From the NCBI GenBank assembly GCA_041649995.1, contig JBAZMA010000001.1:248001-312000 (forward strand): DNA of 64,000 bases, in the 5' to 3' direction. The notes under the pieces were generated by a model that saw nothing but the letters and a program-made list of their open reading frames with translations, searched no databases and had not been told where the DNA came from. The translations under genes were made by a program, and so were the position numbers. Shown piece by piece: positions 7,352 through 15,471 of the stretch; positions within the stretch are counted from its first letter, which is position 1; each line of letters starts with the position of its first letter. Source of the stretch: JBAZMA01 sp041649995 (GTDB lineage Bacteria > Omnitrophota > Gorgyraeia > Velamenicoccales > Velamenicoccaceae).

Positions 7352-9092
7352 GAATATCTTAAAAGGGATACCGGCCGCTCCGGGGATTGTCGTCGGCAAG
7401 GCCTTCATCCTTGGCAAGGAAGACCTGGATGTCGCGCCTATTCCCGTGACGGAAGACCAGGTGCCTCTGGAAATATCGCGTTTTGAAGACGCGCTGATCC
7501 AGACGCGCCAGGAGATCATCGCCCTTCAGAAAAAGATCGCCCAGGATATGGGGACTGAGCATGGTGAGGTTTTTGACGCCCACCTTCTGGTTTTGGAAGA
7601 CCGCATGCTCATTGAAGAGGTCATCTCGCGGGTCAAAAGGGAAAAGGTCAATATCGATTATATTTTCTCAGAAGTCCTGAAACGTTACGCCCAGGTATTT
7701 TCCAGGATCGAGGACGAATATTTAAAAGAGCGCATCAGTGATATCAACGATGTCGGACGCAGGATCCTGCGCAATCTTTTGGGCAAGATGAGAAAAGGGC
7801 TGGGAGATCTGGAAGAAGAGGTCATTATCGTCGCCCATGACCTTTCTCCTTCAGACACCGCCTCGATGCACAAGAACAGGGTCAAGGGATTTATCACGGA
7901 TATCGGGGGGAAGACTTCGCATACGGCCATTATGGCCAAGTCTCTGGAGATCCCGGCGGTCGTGGGCCTTGAGCTGGCGACAATGCAGATCAAGACAGGA
8001 GACCTTGTCATTATTGACGGTTCTTCCGGCATCGTCATTGTTTCTCCGGACGCCGATACCCTGAAGAAATACAAGGTCCAGGGGGAAAAGCTCAAAGACC
8101 TTTCCCAGACACTCGTTGTCCTGAAAAACCTGCCGGCTGTCACGACGGACGGACGGGAAGTCACCCTGGCGGCCAATATTGAATTTCCGGACGAGATCCC
8201 GTCCGTGCTGGAGCATGGCGCCGACGGAGTGGGCCTCTACAGGACGGAATATTTTTACATGAACCGCAGGGATCTTCCGACGGAAGACGAACAGTTTGAG
8301 GCTTATAAAAGGCTGGCGACAACGTTCGGCGACAAGCCGGTTATCGTGCGGACCCTGGATTTGGGAGGAGATAAGTTCATTTCCCAGTTTAATCTGCCCA
8401 AGGAGATGTCCCCTTTTATGGGATGGAGGGCCATCCGGTTTTGTCTGGGCAGGCCTGATATTTTCAAAAGCCAGCTGCGCGCCATCCTGAGGGCATCGGC
8501 CTTCGGGAATTTGAAGATCATGTTTCCGATGATTTCGGGGGTCGAAGAGCTCAGGCAGGCCAAAGAAGTCGTAGAGGAGGCCAAGAAGGAGCTTCGGGTC
8601 AGGCAGGTCGCGTTTAACGAGGGTATCGAGATCGGCGCCATGATCGAAGTGCCGTCGGCGGCTTTGACGAGCGATATCCTGGCAAGGGAAGTTTCCTTCT
8701 TCAGCATCGGCACCAACGATTTGATCCAGTATTCCCTGGCCGTCGACAGGACCAATGAAAAGATCGCCTACCTTTATGAGCCGACGCACCCGGCCGTCCT
8801 GAGGCTTGTCAAGAACGTCATTGAGGCGGGCCACAAGGCGAACATCTGGGTCGGGATGTGCGGCGAGATGTCGAGTGAGCCTTCGCTCGCCATTCTTCTG
8901 CTGGGGCTGGGTTTGGATGAGTTCAGCATGCCTTCGGTGAGCCTGCTTGAGATCAAAAACGTCATCCGCAATGTTTCCTGCGAAACGGCCCGGCAGATCG
9001 CGGAAGAAGCCTTGACGTTGTCGACGGGGATGGAAGTGGAAAGATTTCTCAAGGGGCAGTTGAACAAAATTTTGCCTCAAATATACGGGTGA
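7344..9092 (+). CDS. ptsI: PTS enzyme I (phosphoenolpyruvate-protein phosphotransferase)
   Basis: Enzyme I takes phosphate from PEP and passes it to HPr. The 582-residue protein has the N-terminal phosphohistidine domain with GGKTSHTAIMAKSLEIPAV (His193), and the C-terminal PEP-binding TIM barrel with GVGLYRTEYFYM, DLGGDK and GTNDLIQYSLAVDR followed by the catalytic-cysteine region VGMCGEMSSEP. The length is standard. It ends a ptsN-yvcK-ptsH-ptsI run that contains no sugar permease, which suggests a regulatory phosphorelay. Confidence 0.96.
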   Translation: MSENILKGIPAAPGIVVGKAFILGKEDLDVAPIPVTEDQVPLEISRFEDALIQTRQEIIALQKKIAQDMGTEHGEVFDAHLLVLEDRMLIEEVISRVKREKVNIDYIFSEVLKRYAQVFSRIEDEYLKERISDINDVGRRILRNLLGKMRKGLGDLEEEVIIVAHDLSPSDTASMHKNRVKGFITDIGGKTSHTAIMAKSLEIPAVVGLELATMQIKTGDLVIIDGSSGIVIVSPDADTLKKYKVQGEKLKDLSQTLVVLKNLPAVTTDGREVTLAANIEFPDEIPSVLEHGADGVGLYRTEYFYMNRRDLPTEDEQFEAYKRLATTFGDKPVIVRTLDLGGDKFISQFNLPKEMSPFMGWRAIRFCLGRPDIFKSQLRAILRASAFGNLKIMFPMISGVEELRQAKEVVEEAKKELRVRQVAFNEGIEIGAMIEVPSAALTSDILAREVSFFSIGTNDLIQYSLAVDRTNEKIAYLYEPTHPAVLRLVKNVIEAGHKANIWVGMCGEMSSEPSLAILLLGLGLDEFSMPSVSLLEIKNVIRNVSCETARQIAEEALTLSTGMEVERFLKGQLNKILPQIYG

Positions 9093-9109
9093 ACAGAGGG
9101 CTTTCTCCC

Positions 9110-9892
9110 ATGGGTCTGCGCGAACGGGTTCCTGAAAACCGGACAAAAGCCATTATTCTGGCCGCAGGTTATGCCACGCGCCTTTATCCTTTAACGCTGG
9201 GCATCCCCAAACCCCTCCTGAAGATCACCCCGGACAAAGCGGTCATTGATTTTATCGTCGACAGCCTTGTCGGCTCGGTCGAGGAAATTTTTGTCGTGAC
9301 CAATCGTAAATTCTATGCCGATTTCCAGGCCTGGCGCAGGGGCCGGGGGCCGGCTGAGAGGATCTCCGTCATAAATGACGGCACCCGGTGCAATGAAGAC
9401 CGCCTGGGAGCGATCGGCGACATCTATGATGTCATCGCGCGCGAGAATGTCGCTTCGGATGTGGTTGTCGTGGGCGGAGACAACCTTTTTGAAAAATCTT
9501 TTGATCCCTTTTTGTCGTTTGCCCGGCGTTCTTCGCCCCGCGCGTCCCTGGGCCTGTTTGACATCAAAGACAGGGCAAGCGCGAGCCGTTTCGGGGTTGT
9601 CAGCGTGGATCGCAGGGGCCGCCTGACCCGTTTTCAGGAGAAACCGCGAGATCCAAAGTCCACGCTGGTGGCGACCTGTTTGTATTATTTTCCGGCTCAG
9701 ACGCTGCCTTTGCTGAAAACCTACGCGCTGGACGAGACGACATCCAATGACGCCTCAGGGAATTATATCCGGTGGCTCATGGAACGGCAGGAGGTTTACG
9801 GCTTTACTCTCACAAAGGGGCATTGGTTTGATATAGGGCACCTGGATTCCTATAAAGAGGTGGTGGCCAGGTATAACGGTTCAGTCAAATAG
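9110..9892 (+). CDS. Sugar-phosphate nucleotidyltransferase
   Basis: This protein belongs to the NTP_transferase family that makes NDP-sugars from sugar 1-phosphates. The N-terminal signature AIILAAGYATRLYPLT, the KPLL motif, VVVGGDNLF (metal and nucleotide site) and RFQEKP are in the right order in a ~260-residue catalytic domain with no C-terminal left-handed helix. That length fits simple glucose- or mannose-1-phosphate nucleotidylyltransferases; the substrate and base are not evident. I prefer ATG 9110 because CAGAGGG sits nine bases upstream. A GTG at 9089 overlapping the ptsI stop is the alternative. Confidence 0.82.
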   Translation: MGLRERVPENRTKAIILAAGYATRLYPLTLGIPKPLLKITPDKAVIDFIVDSLVGSVEEIFVVTNRKFYADFQAWRRGRGPAERISVINDGTRCNEDRLGAIGDIYDVIARENVASDVVVVGGDNLFEKSFDPFLSFARRSSPRASLGLFDIKDRASASRFGVVSVDRRGRLTRFQEKPRDPKSTLVATCLYYFPAQTLPLLKTYALDETTSNDASGNYIRWLMERQEVYGFTLTKGHWFDIGHLDSYKEVVARYNGSVK

Positions 9893-9987
9893 GGTTGAAA
9901 AGAAATTTAACGTGACCCCATAGGAAAAAATCGGACAAGGACGCCTGAGGGGTTATCCGCGTTTAGGCGGATCAAGGAGAGGATCGA
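9893..9987 (+). promoter_or_regulatory. Possible structured leader of metK-ahcY
   Basis: The 95-base gap before metK can form a six-pair stem GACCCC/GGGGTT enclosing about 30 bases. It is followed by the hairpin ATCCGC-GTTTAG-GCGGAT, which ends just before the AAGGAGAGG ribosome-binding site. It does not match the SAM or SAH riboswitch consensus sequences I can recall. The position upstream of SAM-cycle genes makes a regulatory leader plausible but unproven. Confidence 0.25.
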
Positions 9988-11151
9988 ATGACAGACAGGA
10001 AATATTTTTTCGCGTCAGAATCGGTAGGGGAAGGCCATCCGGATAAGGTCTGCGATCAGATTTCTGACGCTGTTTTGGACGAGGTGCTTAAACAGGATGA
10101 TAAGGGCCGTGTCGCCTGCGAAACGTATGTCACGATGGGTTTGATCATCGTGGGCGGTGAGATCACGACCAAGGGCTATATCGATATTCACAATTTGACG
10201 CGCCGCGTCCTGGAGGATATCGGGTACACTCACCCCAAATATGGTTTTGATTTTCATACCTGCGCTATTTTGAACGCGATCAACAAACAGTCTCCGGATA
10301 TTTCCCAAGGCGTCGATTGCGGCGGGGCCGGAGACCAGGGCATTATGATCGGTTACGCCAATGACGAAACCGAAGAGCTGATGCCTTTACCGATCATGCT
10401 GGCCCACAGGCTTGTGCGGCGTTTCGCGCAGGTGCGCAAGGAAGGGCTCCTGAAATACCTGGGCCCGGACTGCAAATCCCAGGTGACGGTGGAGTATCAG
10501 GGCGGAAAACCCAAAAGAGTGGACAATGTCGTTCTGGCCTGTCAGCATACCGACGACATCCTGGATACGACGGGGTGCAAGATCACGGGCAAGGCCCGCC
10601 AGGAAATCATTGAAACGGTCGCGGGCCCCATTCTGAAGGGCCTGGTGGACGGGAAAACTTCCTACTACGTCAATGAAACCGGAAAGTTCGTCATCGGCGG
10701 ACCTCAGTCCGATACCGGAATGACCGGCCGCAAGATCGTGGTCGATACCTACGGCGGCGTGACGTCTCACGGCGGCGGAGCTTTTTCCGGAAAAGATCCC
10801 AGCAAGGTGGACCGTTCGGCGACCTATATGGCCCGTTACGTGGCCAAGAACGTTGTGGCCGCCAAGCTGGCCTCCCGCTGTTTTATCCAGCTGGCCTATT
10901 GCATCGGAAAGTCGGAGCCTGTGAGTTTGTTTGTGGATACCTTCGGCACAGGCGCGGTTTCCGATGAGAAGCTGGAACAGGCTGTGCGCCGGGTTTTTGA
11001 CCTGACGCCCCGCGGGATCATCAAGCACCTGGACCTTTTGAAACCCAAGTACCTTCAGACCGCCTGTTACGGTCATTTTGGCCGCTCGGAAAGCGGTTTC
11101 ACCTGGGAAAAGACGGACAAAGCGGAAGCCTTGAAAAAAGAGGCCAGATAA
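9988..11151 (+). CDS. metK: S-adenosylmethionine synthetase
   Basis: MetK makes SAM from methionine and ATP. The 387-residue protein has the N-terminal FASESVGEGHPDKVCDQISD motif, the GGAGDQGIMIGYA block starting at residue 112 and the phosphate-binding GGGAFSGKDPSKVDRSA starting at residue 262. Length and motif order are normal for the bacterial enzyme. A good ribosome-binding site precedes the ATG. ahcY follows 33 bases downstream, so synthesis of SAM and removal of its by-product SAH are probably co-transcribed. Confidence 0.97.
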   Translation: MTDRKYFFASESVGEGHPDKVCDQISDAVLDEVLKQDDKGRVACETYVTMGLIIVGGEITTKGYIDIHNLTRRVLEDIGYTHPKYGFDFHTCAILNAINKQSPDISQGVDCGGAGDQGIMIGYANDETEELMPLPIMLAHRLVRRFAQVRKEGLLKYLGPDCKSQVTVEYQGGKPKRVDNVVLACQHTDDILDTTGCKITGKARQEIIETVAGPILKGLVDGKTSYYVNETGKFVIGGPQSDTGMTGRKIVVDTYGGVTSHGGGAFSGKDPSKVDRSATYMARYVAKNVVAAKLASRCFIQLAYCIGKSEPVSLFVDTFGTGAVSDEKLEQAVRRVFDLTPRGIIKHLDLLKPKYLQTACYGHFGRSESGFTWEKTDKAEALKKEAR

Positions 11152-11184
11152 AAATCTGATCTGGAAAAGGAGAGGGCAGACTAA

Positions 11185-12432
11185 ATGAATTATGATATTA
11201 AGGACAGTTCGCTTGCGCGTCGTGGAAAATTGAGGATCGAATGGGCCGATGATAATATGCCCGTTCTGTCGTTGATCCGTAAAAGATTTGCCAAGGAAAA
11301 GCCGCTGGCCGGAACAAAGATCGCCTGCTGCCTGCACGTGACCACGGAAACCGCCGTTCTGATGCTGACGCTCAAGGCCGGCGGCGCGGACGCGCTTCTG
11401 TGCGCCTCCAATCCTTTGTCCACCCAGGATGACGTGGCTGCTTCCCTGGTCAAGGATTACGGGATCCCGATTTTCGCCATCAAGGGCGAAGACCACAAGG
11501 TGTACTACAGCCATATTGAGGCTGTTTTGGCCGGCAGGCCCGATTTGACCATGGACGACGGAGCGGACCTTGTTTCGGTTATCCATAAGAAGAAAGACCA
11601 CATTCCTTTCGGCGGCACGGAAGAGACGACCACGGGGGTCATCCGCCTGCGGGCGATGGAAAAACAAAAGAAACTTTTGTATCCCATCATCGCCGTTAAT
11701 GACGCGCAGACGAAATTCCTTTTTGATAACCGCTATGGCACAGGACAGTCCACGCTTGACGGTATCATCCGGGCCACCAACAAGCTCGTGGCCGGGACGA
11801 ATTTTATCGTGTGCGGTTACGGGTGGTGCGGACGCGGCCTGGCCATGAGGGCCAAAGGCTTCGGCGCCAATGTGATCGTGATTGAGGTGGATCCGTTCAA
11901 GGCCCTGGAAGCGGTGATGGACGGCTTTTTGGTCATGCCCATCGCCAAAGCGGCCCGGATCGGGGACATTTTTGTGACGGTGACCGGCGATATCAATGTC
12001 CTGCGGACGGAACATTTCAAAGTCATGAAAGACAAGGCCATTATCTGCAATTCCGGGCATTTTAATGTGGAGATCGACATCCCCGGACTGGCGAAGATGA
12101 GCAAAAAGCGCAGATTGACCCGCGATTTTGTCGAGGAATTCATCCTTTCGGACGGGCGCAGGATTTATCTGCTCGGCGACGGCCGTCTGATCAACCTGGC
12201 GGCGGCCGAAGGGCATCCGGCCCAGGTCATGGACATGAGTTTCGCCAACCAGGCCCTGTCCGCCGAATATATGAAGAAGAATCACAGCAAACTTCGGCAG
12301 CAGGTTTATAAGGTTCCCCCGGATATCGATAAAAGGATCGCGGAACTGAAGCTGGATTCCATGGGTGTGAAAATCGACAGACTTACCGCCGAACAGAAAG
12401 AGTATCTGGCGAGTTGGGAAATGGGCACATAG
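11185..12432 (+). CDS. ahcY: Adenosylhomocysteinase
   Basis: AhcY reversibly splits S-adenosylhomocysteine to adenosine and homocysteine using bound NAD. The 415-residue protein shows the NAD-binding motif GYGWCGRG beginning at residue 211, the following acidic VIEVDPFKALEAVMDG, and CNSGHFNVEID. It is the shorter type found in archaea and deep-branching bacteria, ending ...YLASWEMGT without the C-terminal YRY tail of the long form. The last codons and stop (GAAATGGGCACATAG) are copied twice more in the repeats that follow the gene. It is paired with metK. Confidence 0.96.
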   Translation: MNYDIKDSSLARRGKLRIEWADDNMPVLSLIRKRFAKEKPLAGTKIACCLHVTTETAVLMLTLKAGGADALLCASNPLSTQDDVAASLVKDYGIPIFAIKGEDHKVYYSHIEAVLAGRPDLTMDDGADLVSVIHKKKDHIPFGGTEETTTGVIRLRAMEKQKKLLYPIIAVNDAQTKFLFDNRYGTGQSTLDGIIRATNKLVAGTNFIVCGYGWCGRGLAMRAKGFGANVIVIEVDPFKALEAVMDGFLVMPIAKAARIGDIFVTVTGDINVLRTEHFKVMKDKAIICNSGHFNVEIDIPGLAKMSKKRRLTRDFVEEFILSDGRRIYLLGDGRLINLAAAEGHPAQVMDMSFANQALSAEYMKKNHSKLRQQVYKVPPDIDKRIAELKLDSMGVKIDRLTAEQKEYLASWEMGT

Positions 12433-12665
12433 GCACATAGGCCCCACATTATGGAATGCCCCCTCGCCTGAAGAATCCTGGCTCGGGGTTAATTCGCTCC
12501 TGTAATGACACCAAGGTGAGCGAATTTAAAGAAATGGGCACATAGGCCCCACATTATGGAATGCCCCTCGCCTGAAGAATCCTGGCTCGGGGTTAATTCG
12601 CCTCCTGAATGAAAATCAAGGTTGGCGAATTAAGAAATGGGCACATAGGCCCCACATTATGGAAT
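12418..12665 (+). repeat. Tandem repeat that re-copies the ahcY 3' end
   Basis: GAAATGGGCACATAGGC, which encodes Glu-Met-Gly-Thr-stop of ahcY, recurs at 12531 and 12634. Each time it is followed by CCCACATTATGGAAT. The period is 103 bases for the clean pair. The first copy has a short internal duplication of GGCACATA. Each full unit contains an imperfect CCCC...GGGG stem and then a hairpin with TTAATTCGCTC/GAGCGAATTTAA in unit 1 and TTAATTCGCC/GGCGAATTAA in unit 2, so the stem is kept although its sequence changed. The third copy breaks off before the DUF4139 gene. Confidence 0.85.
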
Positions 12666-12713
12666 ATCAGTCGGACAGGCGGAAAATTTCATGATACGCA
12701 CGGGGAGGCAGCG

Positions 12714-14381
12714 ATGAAAAGATGTCCGGGATTGTTCGGTCTGGTTCTGGCCCTGTTTTTTTCGGCGTCCGTGGCTTTCGCCGCCGACATGAATTCAAAG
12801 ATCAGCAGTGTCGTTGTTTATTCCGGCAGCGCCCTGATCACGCGCAGCGGGACTGTGGATCTTCCCGCGGGCAGCCACCAGGTTGTTTTTTCCGATATCA
12901 TTCCCGAAATCGACGAGAATTCCCTGAAGGTTTCAGGCCAGGGCTCCGCCGGGACAAAAATCCTGGGCGCCGGCGTCAGGAGGGAATTTTTGCAGGAGGC
13001 CTCGGGCGAGCGGGCCCGGGAACTGGAAGCCCGCATCCTTTCCGTGCGCGATGAGCTCAGAACGGTGCGCGACGCGAAAAACGTCGCGGCCCATAAACGG
13101 CAGCTTTTGGATTCCCTGTTGAGTTTTTCCCGGGGGCAGATGCCTGAGGATATGGTCACAAAAATGCCTCAGGCCAAAGAGCTCAATGAGCTCCTGGGTT
13201 TTTTGGATATTTCTTTTAAGGATTATTACGGGGCGCTCGCGGCCCTAGACGTCAAAGAACGGGAATTGAACAGGAAGCTGGAAGTTCTGCAGAGGGAATG
13301 GAACCAGGTCGCCGGTTCGCCCAGGATGAAGCGCTCGATTGTGGTCGAGGTGGAAACCGCAAGTTCGGGGCCCGTGGTTTTGCAGGCCAGTTATCTTGTT
13401 TCCGCGGCGACATGGACCCCGGTCTATGAGGCCCGCGCTTCTTTTGAAAAATCCCAGGTCGAGCTGATCGGATTCGGCGTCGTGCGCCAGACCACGGGGG
13501 AGGATTGGAAGGACGTTGAGATGACCCTTTCGACAGCCAAACCCTCGGTGTCGGGGCGCATGCCTGAGTTGTCTTCCTGGATCCTGAAGCCTTATGAGCA
13601 ACCGGTGACATCCACCAGGCGAATGAAGTTTGCCGGCCAGGGGAGAGGCCTTGATGCCGAGCCCCCCATGGCCCTGGAGATGAAGTCCGAATTATCAGAG
13701 GACAAACTGCAAGAGGCGGTCGTGGATACCGCGGCGGTCCAGGAGAAGGGAATATCCGTTATCTATAAAATTTCCCGGAAGGTGACGATTAAATCCGACG
13801 GGTCGCAAGAACGGCTTGGCGTCCTGTCCCAGAATCTGCCGGCGAAATTCAAATATTCAGCCTTTCCCAAGGCCAGCGTTTTTGCCTATTTGAAGGCGTC
13901 CGTCACCAATGACAAGAATCTGCAGCTTTTGCCGGGGCGCATGAATGTTTTCCTGGAGGGGGATTTTGTCGGGGTTTCTTCTCTTTCCGCCATCGCACCC
14001 GGAGAAGAATTCGATCTTTCCCTGGGGATCGACGAGAACGTCAAGATCAAAAAGGAAGAGATTTCGCGCAAGATCGACGATATTCTCTTGGGCAGCATTC
14101 CTTCGCCTGACCGCAAGGTAACGATCGTCTTTAAGGTTACCGCGGAGAATTACAAGGGCAAGGAGATCCTGTTCGAGCTTTTTGACGCGATGCCCGTGTC
14201 CCAGGACGAGCGGATCAGGTCCCGGGTGGAACGCCTGAGTCCGGATCCCAAAGACAAAGACTACAAGGACAAAAAAGGCGTCTGGCGCTGGGAGTTCAGT
14301 CTGGCGCCATCGGCCAAAAAAGAGATTTCTTATACGGTGGTCATTGAATATCCGAGAAACCTGCGCGTGGAAGGGCTTTGA
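12714..14381 (+). CDS. DUF4139 domain protein, secreted
   Basis: The product is 555 residues with a clear signal peptide (KR, then a hydrophobic run, then SVAFAA). I chose ATG 12714 because the signal sequence starts there and GGGAGGCAG lies just upstream; an upstream in-frame ATG at 12609 would read through repeat DNA. The region SSVVVYSGSALITRSGTVDL matches the N-terminal DUF4140 fold, then a coiled coil (about 95-180) leads into the DUF4139 beta domain with ASYLVSAATWTPVYEARA. Members include the mucoidy inhibitor MuiA family, whose biochemical function is unknown. It is likely periplasmic or surface-attached. Confidence 0.8.
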   Translation: MKRCPGLFGLVLALFFSASVAFAADMNSKISSVVVYSGSALITRSGTVDLPAGSHQVVFSDIIPEIDENSLKVSGQGSAGTKILGAGVRREFLQEASGERARELEARILSVRDELRTVRDAKNVAAHKRQLLDSLLSFSRGQMPEDMVTKMPQAKELNELLGFLDISFKDYYGALAALDVKERELNRKLEVLQREWNQVAGSPRMKRSIVVEVETASSGPVVLQASYLVSAATWTPVYEARASFEKSQVELIGFGVVRQTTGEDWKDVEMTLSTAKPSVSGRMPELSSWILKPYEQPVTSTRRMKFAGQGRGLDAEPPMALEMKSELSEDKLQEAVVDTAAVQEKGISVIYKISRKVTIKSDGSQERLGVLSQNLPAKFKYSAFPKASVFAYLKASVTNDKNLQLLPGRMNVFLEGDFVGVSSLSAIAPGEEFDLSLGIDENVKIKKEEISRKIDDILLGSIPSPDRKVTIVFKVTAENYKGKEILFELFDAMPVSQDERIRSRVERLSPDPKDKDYKDKKGVWRWEFSLAPSAKKEISYTVVIEYPRNLRVEGL

Positions 14382-14447
14382 AAAAGTCCGGGCGCGGGGT
14401 GAGAGAATAACAAAAGTTCAAAGAGAATCATCCACGGACTTTAAATC

Positions 14448-15413
14448 ATGACGATTAAACGGATAGGTGTTTTGACATCCGGAGGAGACGCCCCGGGAAT
14501 GAATGCCGCCATTCGCGGCGTTGTCCGGACCTGTTTTTCCCGCAGGCTGGAAGTTTACGGTATTTTCAGGGGATACACAGGCTTGATCAACGAGGACATG
14601 AAACTTTTGAACCATCACGCGGTTTCCAACATCATTAACCGCGGGGGGACCATTCTGAAAACTTCCCGCTGCCCGGAATTCATGACGCCGGAGGGACGCA
14701 AACGCGGGGCTGAGATTTTAAAAAGGAACGGGATCGAAGGCCTTGTTGCCATCGGCGGAGACGGGACCTACAAAGGGGCGCTCGCCCTGACGAAGGAATG
14801 GAATATTCCGACCATCGGCGTGCCGGGGACCATTGATAACGACTTGAACGGCACAGACAGGACCATCGGTTCCGATACCGCGGTGGAAACGGCCCTTTCC
14901 GCCATTGACAAGATCAAGGACACCGTGAATTCGATGGAAAGGATTTTTGTCGTCGAGGTCATGGGCCGTAACAGCGGATATATCGCTTTGAAATCGGCCA
15001 TGGGCGGGGGCGCCGAGCAGGTATTGATCCCGGAAGTCCGGTTTGATGTTCAGGCGGTCTGCGAGGAGATCACCCAGGGATATATCAAGGGCAAGGCCAG
15101 CTGGATCATCGTGGTCGCTGAAGGCGCCATCAAGGCGTCCGAGCTGGCGGAGAAGATCACGGATATTACGGACCTGGAAACGCGCGTCGTCGTCCTGGGC
15201 CATATCCAGAGGGGCGGTTCTCCCACGGCAGAAGACCGTATCCTTGGCGGACGCCTGGGCTCGGCAGCCGTTGAAATGCTGATCAAGGGGTTGAGCGGCA
15301 AGGCCGTCGGCACCAAATGCGACGAGATCCAGGCCGTGGATCTGGAAGAAGCCGTCCGGCCCGTGGTTTTTAACATGAAAGACGAACTGCAGTTGATCAA
15401 ACTACTGACATAA
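14448..15413 (+). CDS. pfkA: ATP-dependent 6-phosphofructokinase
   Basis: PfkA phosphorylates fructose 6-phosphate to the 1,6-bisphosphate. The 321-residue protein has TSGGDAPGMNAAIRG, GGDGTYKGA and PGTIDNDLNGTDRTIGSDTA. Glycine after GGD and glycine in PGTIDND are the residues typical of ATP-dependent enzymes; pyrophosphate-dependent ones carry Asp and Lys there. The length matches the bacterial group I enzyme. A class II aldolase-like gene follows 58 bases downstream, giving two successive glycolytic steps. Confidence 0.95.
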   Translation: MTIKRIGVLTSGGDAPGMNAAIRGVVRTCFSRRLEVYGIFRGYTGLINEDMKLLNHHAVSNIINRGGTILKTSRCPEFMTPEGRKRGAEILKRNGIEGLVAIGGDGTYKGALALTKEWNIPTIGVPGTIDNDLNGTDRTIGSDTAVETALSAIDKIKDTVNSMERIFVVEVMGRNSGYIALKSAMGGGAEQVLIPEVRFDVQAVCEEITQGYIKGKASWIIVVAEGAIKASELAEKITDITDLETRVVVLGHIQRGGSPTAEDRILGGRLGSAAVEMLIKGLSGKAVGTKCDEIQAVDLEEAVRPVVFNMKDELQLIKLLT

Positions 15414-15471
15414 GCGCCAAGATACGCCTCATTTTGAGCGGGTCGAAAAGAGTGAAAGGAGCTCTGGAGAG

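Noticed and set aside
7851..9146. A 431-codon antisense open frame opposite ptsI
   Set aside because: The + strand encodes a full enzyme I with all motifs; the antisense product has no recognisable domain.
9893..9987. Known SAM or SAH riboswitch upstream of metK
   Set aside because: The stems and loop bases do not match the consensus motifs I can recall, so it is listed only as a possible structured leader.
10387..12447. A 686-codon antisense open frame across metK and ahcY
   Set aside because: It lies wholly opposite two certain genes, and its translation is low-complexity with no family motif. Long antisense frames arise from the GC-rich third codon positions here.
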